DNA of 64,000 nt from Candidatus Nanopelagicales bacterium. Its GTDB lineage: Bacteria > Actinomycetota > Actinomycetes > S36-B12. Below, piece after piece: positions 53,336-61,811 of the stretch; within the stretch, counting starts at the first letter, position 1; the number at the start of each line of letters is the position of its first letter. The stretch is taken from NCBI GenBank assembly GCA_018401415.1, contig JAGYKV010000018.1, forward strand, positions 214,039 to 278,038, given 5' to 3'. A model generated the notes under the pieces. It did no database searches, was not told where the DNA came from, and saw nothing but the letters and a program-made list of their open reading frames with translations. Both the position numbers and the translations under genes were made by a program.

Positions 53336-54553
53336 ATGATTCGTACCCGTCCAGTCAATACAGATGACATTAAGCGCCTTAATCTGGCACGTGTACTTCG
53401 CTACCTGCATGAAGGTGGGGAACTCACCCGTTCGGAGTTGGTGGCCCACACCCGCTTGAATCGCAGTACCGTCGGTGCACTTGTTGCAGACCTTGCATTT
53501 GCGGGTTTGGTCGAGGAGGGGCCCGGTTCCGGTGGGACCGTCGGTCGCCCATCACTTGTCGTTCGGCCCACTCCAACATCCGCATTCGTTGTGGCATTTG
53601 ATCTACGCGTGGATCGGATCGTTGGTGCGGCGTATTCCCTGGGTGGACATGTTCTTTCACAGGTGGAACGCCCACGCGCCGATGGCCCATTTGCCCCCGC
53701 CAAAGCGGTCAGCAAATTGGTCGAATGCACCACCGAGCTTCTTGCAGGTGTGCCTGAAGGTTGCGCATGGGTAGGAGTTGGAATTGCGATCCCGGGTGTG
53801 ATCGATGCTGAAACAGGGCTCGTGCGAAAAGCCCCCAACCTCGGCTGGATCGACCTGAATTTCGTGGAATTGATCGAACCAGCCATGACTGAAGCATTCG
53901 GTGCCTCACCGAAAATTATGCTCGGCAACGATGCCAACCTCGGCGCGATTGCCGAATATGTGCGGGGTGCAGGTTCCTTGGCATCCAGCGTCGTGTACCT
54001 GTCGGGCGACGTTGGTGTTGGCGGAGGTTTTGTCCTCGAAGGTGAAGTCATGACCGGATCCAGCGGATATGCGGGCGAGATCGGCCACATGACCGTGAAC
54101 CCCCGCGGTCAAGCGTGTAATTGCGGTAACCGGGGCTGTTGGGAAACAGAAGTGGGCCGTGACGCGATTCTGAGAGCAGCCGGCACCAGCATCACGGAGT
54201 CCACTGTCCCCGAGGTTGTTCGGGCAGCCATGGCAGGCGATCAGGAGTCGCTTGAGGGATTACAGGAAATTGCAGATTGGGTGGGAATCGGTGTGGCTAA
54301 TTTGCTGAACATGATCGATCCCGATGTCATTGTTTTAGGTGGCCACCTCGCGGAGATTTATCCTGTTGTCTACGAGCGCATCGAAGCCCGGATCACTCGT
54401 TCCCGACCGCTTTTTGAAACACGAGCTCGACTTTCACTGCCGTCACTCCCGCTCGGAAGCACGATTGTTGGAGCAGCGGAGATTGCGTTCACGGCTTTGT
54501 TGCGGGATCCGCTCAATGAAATGGAGAGGTCACTTGCCCTCGTTGCTTCCTAA
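53336..54553 (+). CDS. ROK-family repressor (XylR/NagC-like)
   Basis: 405 residues. N-terminal winged HTH (RVLRYLHEGGELTRSELVAH, LNRSTVGALVADLAFAGLVE) and a C-terminal ROK sugar-kinase-like domain with the zinc motif GQACNCGNRGCWETEVG and LGNDANLGAIAEY. Probably represses the xylose uptake and xylA genes and is released by xylose. It follows the permease gene by 28 bp. Confidence 0.9.
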   Translation: MIRTRPVNTDDIKRLNLARVLRYLHEGGELTRSELVAHTRLNRSTVGALVADLAFAGLVEEGPGSGGTVGRPSLVVRPTPTSAFVVAFDLRVDRIVGAAYSLGGHVLSQVERPRADGPFAPAKAVSKLVECTTELLAGVPEGCAWVGVGIAIPGVIDAETGLVRKAPNLGWIDLNFVELIEPAMTEAFGASPKIMLGNDANLGAIAEYVRGAGSLASSVVYLSGDVGVGGGFVLEGEVMTGSSGYAGEIGHMTVNPRGQACNCGNRGCWETEVGRDAILRAAGTSITESTVPEVVRAAMAGDQESLEGLQEIADWVGIGVANLLNMIDPDVIVLGGHLAEIYPVVYERIEARITRSRPLFETRARLSLPSLPLGSTIVGAAEIAFTALLRDPLNEMERSLALVAS

Positions 54554-55370
54554 TCTGCGAAGTATTGAGGTCGATCAACACTGCTTAACTTTTGATATCG
54601 ATCAGGGTGGACGGATCACCTCATGGGTATTCCACGGCCACCAATTACTGGGCTCTTCGAGTTCCAGTCCCGTGGATAATGGTTGCTACCCCATGGCTCC
54701 GTGGGCGGGACGAATCCGCAACAACCACGTTGATTGGAGCGGGCAATCCCTGAATCTCACGCCGTCTTATCAGGAGTTTGCTTTGCACGGTCTCCTACTA
54801 GACCAGCCTGTTGAGTGTGGAAACAAATCCGAAAGCGGTGATGCCGCCAGTATCGAGTTCACCGCGGATATCAGCGATTGGTTTGCCCCACTACGAATTG
54901 TCATGCAGTGGCGTCTCTACGCGGATCGAATTGAATCCACGATCACCGCGTTCACGGACTCCATTGACCCCGTACCTGTTGTACTGGGATGGCACCCATG
55001 GTTTGTGAACTCACTCGGTTCATCAGAAAATCTTGTGTTGCAGGTTGACTCTGCGCAACTTGCCGTTCGCGAAGGCTTGTACCCCACGGGTGAGTTTCGC
55101 CAAGTACTTAATTTTGAATCACCCTTTGATGATTGTTTTCGTGTTCCCTCCCAGCAGGTAAATCTCCGCTGGGGGACAACTCTGCAATTGCAAGTAGAAA
55201 ACTCGCATGCTTGGTTTGTTGTTTTCAATGGTGCATCGGGTTTCATCTGCGTGGAGCCGCAAACGGGGCCACCCAATGCATTTGAACAACCGCTGGATTG
55301 CACAACGCTCACCACCTCGGCAAGTGATCCACTGAGCATGTCCACCACGTGGTTGTTGACTAGTTTTTAG
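54516..55370 (+). CDS. Aldose 1-epimerase (mutarotase)
   Basis: About 284 residues, beta-sandwich GalM-type: GRITSWVFHGHQLLG, PMAPWAGRIRNNHVDWSG, FALHGLLLDQPV (catalytic His region), VVLGWHPWFVN, and FICVEPQTGPPNAF with the catalytic Glu. ATG 54516 overlaps the ROK gene by 38 bp; TTG 54534 after GAGAGG is another possible start. Converts sugar anomers for the xylose route. Confidence 0.85.
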   Translation: MKWRGHLPSLLPNLRSIEVDQHCLTFDIDQGGRITSWVFHGHQLLGSSSSSPVDNGCYPMAPWAGRIRNNHVDWSGQSLNLTPSYQEFALHGLLLDQPVECGNKSESGDAASIEFTADISDWFAPLRIVMQWRLYADRIESTITAFTDSIDPVPVVLGWHPWFVNSLGSSENLVLQVDSAQLAVREGLYPTGEFRQVLNFESPFDDCFRVPSQQVNLRWGTTLQLQVENSHAWFVVFNGASGFICVEPQTGPPNAFEQPLDCTTLTTSASDPLSMSTTWLLTSF

Positions 55371-55397
55371 CGACCCTGACCTTTGTCAAGGAACTAC

Positions 55398-56465
55398 TCA
55401 ATGTGCGGATGGAGGGGTCAGTTGCACCGAGTGCCCGGTGATCACCGACTCTCGTGCGGCATCCAGGACTCGCATGGTCTGGATTGCTTGGTTGACGGTC
55501 ACCGTGGGCGGAACACCAAAGTGCAATGATTCCGAGATCTCTCGGTAGTACTGGGGCCAATTGCCCCGAAGTAGTGGCTCCACAGTTTTCGCGATGTCCC
55601 CCGAGTCAGCCACGGCCCACAATTCGATAACCGAATCGGTGGGTTCAACGCCCCACCCCGCACCGGGAATAACGCCCACCTTGAGGTGGTCTTCCTGGGT
55701 ATCGATGTTGGCAATGCGAACTGCGCCTCGGTTACCAAAGAGTTCGAATCGGGGCGCAGGAATCGCTGAGACCAATGACCCCACCAAATAAGAGAGTCCA
55801 CCGGAAATATGCCCTAGAACCATGACGAGGTCATCGTCTGAGGAAGGAACCTCGCGCAGAGTTCGGGCAAATGCCTGTACCGATTCCACGGGACCCATGA
55901 GGTCAAGTGCTTGGTCAACCAGGTGGGGGGCAAAGTCGTACAGCACCCCACCCATTGCCTCAACGCTAGTGAGATCGCGCCAACCACCATTGGACAGAAG
56001 TTGGAATCGCTGCATGCGGGACTCAAATCGGTGCGGTGTTCCAATGACGCCGCGGGCAACCGCAGCTTTCAGCGTGAGGTAGTCCGAATCCCAACGACGA
56101 TTGTGAAAAGGGAAATACGAAAGACCCTTGTCTTCAGCAAGTTGGGCTAATGCGAGGGCAATGGGAGCATCTGGGGTGATCGGCTTGTCCACAACAACAC
56201 TTATTCCGCGATTCAGTGATTCGGTGGCAAGCGGCTCGTGAGTCACATTCGCCCCGGCAATAATCGCTAGATCGGGTGAAAGTTCCCATAACTGATCAAT
56301 GTCACCCGTGATGAGTGCATTGGGGAAGTCTGTTTGTGCACTCTTTTGTCGTTCGGGGTCAGACGTCAAGATTCCCACGACTTCAAGATCAGGGGTTACC
56401 CGAATCAGGGGTCCGTGAAAAACTTTTCCGGCTAAACCATAACCAAAGATCACTACGCGCTTCAC
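55398..56465 (-). CDS. Gfo/Idh/MocA-family oxidoreductase
   Basis: 355 residues from the GTG at 56465: RVVIFGYGLAGKVFHGPLIR (Rossmann), catalytic Lys in VVVDKPITPDAPIAL, then YFPFHNRRWDSDYLTLK and GGVLYDFAPHLVDQALDLMG. The open frame extends upstream to 56732 but overlaps the divergent SDR promoter and has no coding character. Likely oxidises a sugar or inositol; close in style to scyllo-inositol/glucose-fructose type enzymes. Convergent with the aldose epimerase gene. Confidence 0.88.
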   Translation of the reverse strand: MKRVVIFGYGLAGKVFHGPLIRVTPDLEVVGILTSDPERQKSAQTDFPNALITGDIDQLWELSPDLAIIAGANVTHEPLATESLNRGISVVVDKPITPDAPIALALAQLAEDKGLSYFPFHNRRWDSDYLTLKAAVARGVIGTPHRFESRMQRFQLLSNGGWRDLTSVEAMGGVLYDFAPHLVDQALDLMGPVESVQAFARTLREVPSSDDDLVMVLGHISGGLSYLVGSLVSAIPAPRFELFGNRGAVRIANIDTQEDHLKVGVIPGAGWGVEPTDSVIELWAVADSGDIAKTVEPLLRGNWPQYYREISESLHFGVPPTVTVNQAIQTMRVLDAARESVITGHSVQLTPPSAH

Positions 56466-56513
56466 CCGATAACCATAGTGGCGCCTAAAACATGCATGAC
56501 TAGGATTGGGGAC

Positions 56514-57250
56514 ATGGCTTACCCACTCAGAGATCTCACAGGAACCGTCGTTGCAATCACCGGAGCAACCTCGGGAATTGGACGGGCAACAGCCGAACAG
56601 CTTGTGGAACTTGGGGCGAAGGTAGCTCTGGGTGCGCGCAATGCAGATCGCCTGGCCGGGGTGGTTGAGCAACTTGGCGCCAATAATGCGGTCGCTGTCC
56701 CCATGGATGTCCGCTCGGTTGAAGACAACCAAGCACTCATAGATGCTGCCGTGACAAAGTTTGGAAAGTTGGATTCCATTGTCCCTAACGCGGGTATTGG
56801 ACTGTACGGCTCAATTCTTGATCACAGTGATGATGAACTCCGACGCATGATGCATACCAACTACGACGGCACCGTGTGGACCGTTCGTGCGGGCGTTCCA
56901 GCAATGTTGAAAACAACTGGAGCAGGCGACATTGTGATCGTGTCATCTGTGGCTGGCCTTCGTGGTGGTGGCGATGAAGCCGTTTATGCGGGCACCAAGT
57001 TTGCCCAAGTGGGACTCGCGGGAGCACTCGACCGGGAACTTCGCGAAAAGGGATTCGCGTGACCGCGGTCTGTCCCGCGGGAGTGGGAACGGAGTTCGCC
57101 GTGGGTACGGGCCGAGTGGAAAACGACCCACGCTTCGCAGAGTGGATGACCGCTGACGATGTTGCCCACGCAGTTGTGTCAACCCTGCAACAACCGCGCA
57201 GTGTGCGCACGACCGTTTGGGCGTTGTGGTCCATGGGTCAGCAAAGTTAA
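56514..57250 (+). pseudogene. Short-chain dehydrogenase, frameshifted near the 3' end
   Basis: Residues 1-182 are complete: ITGATSGIGRATAEQLVELG, PNAGIG, catalytic Ser in IVIVSSVAGLRGG and YAGTKFA. The frame changes at about 57047-57052 in the run GAAAAGGGA; the tail IRVTAVCPAGVGTEFAVGTG to the end follows in another frame. Rejoined about 245 residues. The early stop product would lose only the last 60 residues but these include the substrate loop. Probably an assembly error. Confidence 0.85.
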
Positions 57251-58050
57251 CCGATTGTTGAACCGGTCCGTGATTGGCGAAAGCCACGCACAGCCATCTG
57301 ACCGCCAATTATCAACATCAGGACGCCGAAAGCGATCTGCAGCAGCGACCCGCTCAGCGCGAGTGCAACGGAAGCTCCAAGTAGTGCACCAATGATTGCG
57401 CCCGCTCCGAACAAAGCCCCTTCACCCCATTGAGTCAGGCCCGGTCGAGTTAAGCGAATGGCGCCAAGAATTGCAATAGGAAACATAACGGCGAGTGAGG
57501 TTCCCGCAGCCAGATGTTGTTCATAACCGAAACTGAAAACAAGTATTGGAATAAGCAGAATCCCACCCCCAATACCAAAGAGTGCGGACAAAATTCCCAT
57601 GGCTACTCCCGCTGCTAGATACCCGATCGCTAATGAAACGGATAGTTCAGGCACAAAATCGGCATTGACCGCGGAGTTTGTCGTGGGCCACAGCATTCTT
57701 ATTCCGGCTGTCATCAACATGAGTCCGAAGAGCCCTTGAAGAAGTGCATTGGGTGAACGTTGAACAAGTATCACACCTAGCCATGCACCAGCCAATCCAC
57801 CAATCGTGATAACCAGTGCGGGTAACCAGGCAACTTCTTCGGAAAAGGCGTACCTCACGGCTCCTGCGGCGGCCGCCATGGCAACCATGACCAAGCTGGT
57901 GGCCTGCGCTCGCTTCTGCGGGACTTTTCTGGCTAATACCAGGAATGGAACCAGCAGAATTCCACCGCCGACTCCGAATGCGCCGGAAAAGGCGCCGACA
58001 CCCGCACCGATGCCAAGGTCAGTTGAAGTGCGTCGCGCCCCACTGATCAT
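57247..58050 (-). CDS. TauE/SafE-family membrane permease
   Basis: 267 residues, about eight membrane spans, with the two repeated halves typical of the sulfite/taurine exporter (DUF81) family: GAFSGAFGVGGGILLVPFLV and, in the second half, ILSALFGIGGGILLIPILVF. Transports sulfonates, sulfite or similar organic anions. The ATG at 58050 is supported by conservation of the start in the truncated copy at 3459. Its upstream region contains the TGGAACGC array. Confidence 0.9.
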   Translation of the reverse strand: MISGARRTSTDLGIGAGVGAFSGAFGVGGGILLVPFLVLARKVPQKRAQATSLVMVAMAAAAGAVRYAFSEEVAWLPALVITIGGLAGAWLGVILVQRSPNALLQGLFGLMLMTAGIRMLWPTTNSAVNADFVPELSVSLAIGYLAAGVAMGILSALFGIGGGILLIPILVFSFGYEQHLAAGTSLAVMFPIAILGAIRLTRPGLTQWGEGALFGAGAIIGALLGASVALALSGSLLQIAFGVLMLIIGGQMAVRGFRQSRTGSTIG

Positions 58051-58300
58051 GGTCGAAACCTATTCCCTCGTGAGTCTTAAGCTGTGGTGGGTCTCCTTTG
58101 CGCAATCTGCTGACCATTAGGATTACGTGCCGGTTGATTTGAAGGAGCTTCACGATTGTTCAAGTCACCGGTTGGGGTCGCGGGACTGGTCTGAAATTCA
58201 ATTTCCCTCACAAAAATAACTCACGTTGAGTGCTGCTGGAACGCGAAAACTTGTTTTTGGAACGCCAAAACTCTTTTTTGGAACGCGCCACGAGGAAAAC
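57702..58300. repeat. Parent copy of the duplicated TauE promoter/5' region
   Basis: Matches 3110-3705 in the same orientation at high identity across the coding start, leader and repeat array. The copies are 54.6 kb apart. Confidence 0.88.
58237..58288. repeat. Three TGGAACGC repeats at 21-bp spacing
   Basis: TGGAACGC at 58237, 58258 and 58279, exactly 21 bp apart, with A/T-rich spacers. In the duplicate (3645 degenerate, 3667, 3688) spacing is 22 and 21 bp. Two helical turns between copies suggests cooperative binding of a regulator on one DNA face, between TauE (minus) and the NHLP gene (plus). Confidence 0.7.
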
Positions 58301-58462
58301 CGGATTTTCTAGGGCATAACAATAACTCAGCCTCAACTTCACAGGTCGGGTGCTTGTCGACCACTGACGCTGCGAACGACTAACTGAGTGATAGACAGAT
58401 TGCTCCCCTGGTTGTGTGTTGCGGTGTATCGTTTCGGTAACTGCTTAACATGTGGAGGATGT

Positions 58463-58732
58463 ATGGATGCTCAAGGTTTTTTAGCAGCTCTTGCCCCGGC
58501 GGTGACTGATGCGGATGCGCGGAAACGTTTCCTTGCTGACCCCAAAGCAGTACTGGCAGCTGCGGGTCTGGATCTGCCGGAGTGGTTCACGGTGACTGCA
58601 CGTGAAGGTGATGCCGCTGAACTGATCATCACCGTGCCCGGCCTACGCGACCTTGATGGTGACCTCAGCGACGACGTTCTCGAAGGCGTTGCTGGGGGGA
58701 TGAGTTGGGGGTGGAATTGTGGAGGATGGTAG
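58463..58732 (+). CDS. NHLP-type (nitrile-hydratase-leader) RiPP precursor peptide
   Basis: 89 residues. The first 78 are a nitrile-hydratase-alpha-like leader: FLAALAPAVTDADARKRFLA, PKAVLAAAGLDLPEWFTVT, and the end LSDDVLEGVAGG with the double-Gly cleavage site. The core after GG is MSWGWNCGGW: ten residues, three Trp, one Cys. NHLP leaders guide lanthipeptide, azole or other modifying enzymes and PCAT-type export. No modifying enzyme or exporter is seen within the window nearby, so this is an orphan precursor or the survivor of a lost cluster. Strong GGAGG 5 bp before the ATG; an upstream in-frame start at 58388 is less likely. Confidence 0.82.
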   Translation: MDAQGFLAALAPAVTDADARKRFLADPKAVLAAAGLDLPEWFTVTAREGDAAELIITVPGLRDLDGDLSDDVLEGVAGGMSWGWNCGGW

Positions 58733-58796
58733 ATAGTCCGTAAGTGGGCGTGGTTGACTAACCCGGTCGTCATGGTGTGGAGTGTGTGCGGGGGGC

Positions 58797-59060
58797 TTAC
58801 CCAGGTAGGTGCACTGGTAGGTCAAGACCGCAGTGTTCGATGATGAGTTGCCAGTATCTGGTTTCATGTGTTGGTGGGTCCGCGAGGTGGCCAAGGCCGC
58901 TGGTGAACCACAGGTGCCAGTGGTGAACGTATCGTCGGAGCCGCCTGTGCTCGGCTCCGTGCTCATGAAGCCGACGGGCACGTTCACACAGGCACGTTCA
59001 CGCAAGCACTGGATGCTCACCGGCGAGGGCTCAAGGTGGCGGTGCGGGTGTAGAACAAAT
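58797..59060 (-). pseudogene. Decayed coding remnant, family not recognised
   Basis: On the minus strand the frame ending at 58797 reads YVHHWHLWFTSGLGHLADPP ... RYWQLIIEHCGLDLPVHLPG, protein-like and rich in aromatic residues. Upstream the frame is broken by a 14-bp tandem duplication (58974-58987 / 58988-59001, unit ending GGCACGTTCAC). Removing one unit joins it to LEPSPVSIQCLRERARRLHE. No start codon is visible. It lies just after the RiPP precursor on the opposite strand; a link cannot be shown. 59061-59407 holds nothing recognisable. Confidence 0.45.
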
Positions 59061-59407
59061 CCCAGGAATTCACACCCCCTTTCTGCCCGTCCAATGAATC
59101 TTTTGTCGGGATGAATTTGTAACTACTGAGAACGCGCGAAACATTGAGCGCATGAGACGCGCAGCGGCGCCCCCGGGTGCAATCGCCGCATAAAGCGGCT
59201 CACACCTTCACTTCACTCAACACCTTCTCTCGCGTAAGCGTGCCTCGATTCACCTTTATATTGGTGGTTCTACCTTTTGTAAGTGAAATATCGACTTAAT
59301 GGCCTCGAGACAGGCCCCTTTGCAGTCAGCACTCCTCACAGATAACCTTGCCCAGGCGATTGGTTCAATTTCAGACCGAATTTCGGTCCAAATAACCACC
59401 AGTCCCT

Positions 59408-59479
59408 GGGTCGCTAGCTCAATGGCAGAGCTGCGGACTTTTAATCCGTAGGTTCCCGGTTCGAGCCCGGGGCGACCCA
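59408..59479 (+). tRNA. tRNA-Lys (TTT)
   Basis: 72-nt cloverleaf: acceptor GGGTCGC / GCGACCC, D-arm GCTCAATGGCAGAGC, anticodon loop CTTTTAA with TTT, T-arm CCCGGTTCGAGCCCGGG. No encoded CCA. Confidence 0.93.
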
Positions 59480-59622
59480 CTTCTTTGTTTTTCGGCTGAT
59501 CAAGGATCAATATTTCACAGGATGCCTCGCCTCAATATTGCTTTCTTGCAATATCGACGACTGCAACACTGTTGCGGCTCGTTCTTTACTGTTTCGGCTG
59601 ATCCTTGACAGGGGTGGTCAAG

Positions 59623-61248
59623 TTACGCCCTTGCCGCCAGAGCGGCTCCAAGTCGAGAAAGCGCCACGCTTCGTGCGGTCTTGGGAAGTCGAACTCGAAT
59701 GATGGCAATTTCAGTTGAATCGAATGCCTCGGTCAAGGCCGCATCGAGTTCAATTTCAGTTTCCACCAACCAACCCTTTCCAGAGCCGATCACTGCAACA
59801 AGTTTCTCAGCAGCAAGGGCTGGAATGTCATTGAAGGGACCTTCGAGGATTGGTCGTTGAGTTCCGAACCCTTGGTTATCCAAAATGATAAAGACCGCTG
59901 GTACTCCATGGAATGCGCAACTTGCCACTTCCAAGCCAGTCATGGAAAATGCGCCATCGCCCACCAGGACAACCGGCCTGTGTTCGGGGTCGGCTAACCC
60001 TGCACCGAGGGCTCCAGGAACTGCGTACCCCATGGTTGCGTAATAGGCACTGCTATGGCACCAAGCGGGGACTCTCATATCTACTGATGCAAAGAGTGCT
60101 TCACCTGGATCGAGCAACAGACCGTGACGCTCATCAATATGAGATGAGATGGCATCAATGGTTCGTTCAACAGTAAGGGAGGCAGCGGTCGGTTGGAAGA
60201 GTTTGTGATCGGGAAGGGGATCATGTGCGATCTCAAGTTCCTTTCCGTTAAGTGCCGAATTCAATGCGGGCAGAAATGCCCATAGTGGGACGTCTCTATA
60301 GGTGCGATAACCCACCGTGACGTCTGTGTCCGAACACAGAATTTCCCGTTTGTGATCCAAATTTGCGGTAAACGCGCCCAGTGTCAGGTCCGTTTGTAAT
60401 ACGCCCATGCTCAGAATTACGTCAGCATCTTCCACCCGGCGAACAACATGCTCCGGGCTCAACGCGCCAAGATAAACACCGAGACCTAGTGGGTGGCGTT
60501 CGGGGAAGACTCCTCGCGCAAGTGAACTGGTTGCTACCGGAATTCCGGCCGTGGTGGCGAAGGAAATGAGATCGGGCTCAACGTGTCGCCTTTCAATCAT
60601 GGCCCCAGCGTGAATCACGGCAGTCGTTGCTTTCCGCAACTCGGTCATGACATCACGCAAGGCCTCCTCCAGCGCAACTGGATCGAGGCGGGGTAGGTGC
60701 GGATCGATCGTTGAGGTTGAAGTGTCGATTGCCACGTTGACCATGTCACGGGGCACCTCTATGTACCCTGGGCGTTGTTCGGAGAGCATGGTGCGAATAA
60801 CCCGATCAATTTCTTCTGCCGCATTGTGAGGTGAATGAAGGATCGCCTGTGCGCAGGTCAGCTCGGCAAAAACATTGAACTGTGTGTCAAAGGTTTTAAC
60901 CTTGTGGTGAAGGAGGGGGTCATTCTCACGTTCGCCAACACCCGGCGCCCCACTGAGAATCAAGAGGGGGACCTGTTCCGCCCAGGCGTTAGCCGCAGCG
61001 TTTGTCACCTTTAATCCGCCAGCGCCGTAGGTGACCGCTACCACCCCAAAGCCGTTAATGCGGGCAAATGCATCTGCGGCGAAACCCGCACCTTGTTCAT
61101 CGGTTGTGACTAAGACGGAGAAATCATCTGCCTTGAGTTCACCAAATAGCCGTAAGGCGAAGTCCCCAACTATGCCGAAAGCGCAATGGGCACCGAGTTC
61201 GCGAAATCGAGATGCGAGGTGCCGTGGGATCGATGTGGGAGCAGTCAT
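59623..61248 (-). CDS. Thiamine-diphosphate-dependent 2-oxoacid decarboxylase (pyruvate/indolepyruvate decarboxylase-like)
   Basis: 541 residues with three domains: N-terminal Pyr domain (HCAFGIVGDFALRLFGELKA, catalytic Glu region VVTTDEQGAGFAADAFAR), a central domain, and a C-terminal PP domain with GDGAFSMTGLEVAS and ILDNQGFGTQRPI. The IPDC/PDC group releases CO2 from pyruvate, indole-3-pyruvate or phenylpyruvate to the aldehyde. HHK in DPLLHHKVKTFDTQFNVF corresponds to the His pair of PDCs. Exact substrate not clear. Confidence 0.87.
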   Translation of the reverse strand: MTAPTSIPRHLASRFRELGAHCAFGIVGDFALRLFGELKADDFSVLVTTDEQGAGFAADAFARINGFGVVAVTYGAGGLKVTNAAANAWAEQVPLLILSGAPGVGERENDPLLHHKVKTFDTQFNVFAELTCAQAILHSPHNAAEEIDRVIRTMLSEQRPGYIEVPRDMVNVAIDTSTSTIDPHLPRLDPVALEEALRDVMTELRKATTAVIHAGAMIERRHVEPDLISFATTAGIPVATSSLARGVFPERHPLGLGVYLGALSPEHVVRRVEDADVILSMGVLQTDLTLGAFTANLDHKREILCSDTDVTVGYRTYRDVPLWAFLPALNSALNGKELEIAHDPLPDHKLFQPTAASLTVERTIDAISSHIDERHGLLLDPGEALFASVDMRVPAWCHSSAYYATMGYAVPGALGAGLADPEHRPVVLVGDGAFSMTGLEVASCAFHGVPAVFIILDNQGFGTQRPILEGPFNDIPALAAEKLVAVIGSGKGWLVETEIELDAALTEAFDSTEIAIIRVRLPKTARSVALSRLGAALAARA

Positions 61249-61301
61249 GGGAAGTGTTTATCAGATCGCACTCACGGGCGGCTCTCCTTGGTCGCGTATT
61301 G

Positions 61302-61556
61302 ATGGTGTTCAATACTGACATGACCAATATGTATATTGAGCCAGCGGATAAATCATGGACGGTGACCAAAGTAGTGGCCGTGATCGTGGCCATTCTTTCG
61401 GCGGGCTATATGTTGCCGTGGGCTATTGCCGCCGTACGCGATGTACCCCACTGGCTTGTGTTCTGGATCAACCTACTGCTGGGCTGGACAATCATCGGCT
61501 GGATCGTTGCGCTGATCATGTCGCTGCGAACCCAGCGGATTAATGTGATCTCCTGA
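61302..61556 (+). CDS. Small superinfection-immunity-like membrane protein
   Basis: About 84 residues with two membrane helices (VVAVIVAILSAGYMLPWAIA and VFWINLLLGWTIIGWIVALI). The LPWAIA and NLLLGWTxIGWIVAL pattern matches the superinfection immunity protein family (PF14373), originally from phage T4 Imm and widespread in bacteria. In-frame ATGs at 61302, 61320 and 61332 make the start uncertain. Divergent from the decarboxylase gene. An immunity role here is only inferred from family. Confidence 0.75.
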   Translation: MVFNTDMTNMYIEPADKSWTVTKVVAVIVAILSAGYMLPWAIAAVRDVPHWLVFWINLLLGWTIIGWIVALIMSLRTQRINVIS

Positions 61557-61563
61557 AATTTAC

Positions 61564-61758
61564 TTAAGAGACCGTAAATGAAATAGCCTGCATCGGGCAA
61601 ACATCCGTGGCGCTCTCGATATCCGCCAAGCGGTCATCAGGTACTTCTTTGGTGTATTGCAGTTTGCCTTTGTCGTCAAGTTGAAATACATCTTCGGCTT
61701 CAAAAACACACTGCCCGTAGCTTTGGCATGTATCCATATCAACTTCGATCTTGATCAC
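61564..61758 (-). CDS. Ferredoxin, 3Fe-4S type
   Basis: 64 residues from the GTG at 61758: IKIEVDMDTCQSYGQCVFEA (Cys-x2-Tyr-x2-Cys, where the usual central Cys is Tyr) and ATDVCPMQAISF with the last cluster Cys. This pattern is typical of 3Fe-4S ferredoxins that feed electrons to cytochrome P450 or Rieske enzymes. An upstream in-frame ATG (61797) adds 13 non-homologous residues. No P450 lies in the window. Confidence 0.88.
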   Translation of the reverse strand: MIKIEVDMDTCQSYGQCVFEAEDVFQLDDKGKLQYTKEVPDDRLADIESATDVCPMQAISFTVS

Positions 61759-61811
61759 TGCGATTCTCCATTTCACCGTACCAGGGGTGACTCTCACCTG
61801 CGGTAATAATG

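Noticed and set aside
55398..56732. N-terminal extension of the Gfo/Idh/MocA protein to 56732
   Set aside because: The extra 89 residues overlap the divergent SDR gene and show no homology-like character; the Rossmann motif begins directly after the GTG at 56465.
58643..59020. 125-codon minus-strand ORF overlapping the RiPP precursor
   Set aside because: It runs antisense through the precursor and in a different frame from the more protein-like remnant. Thr/Pro-rich without structure.
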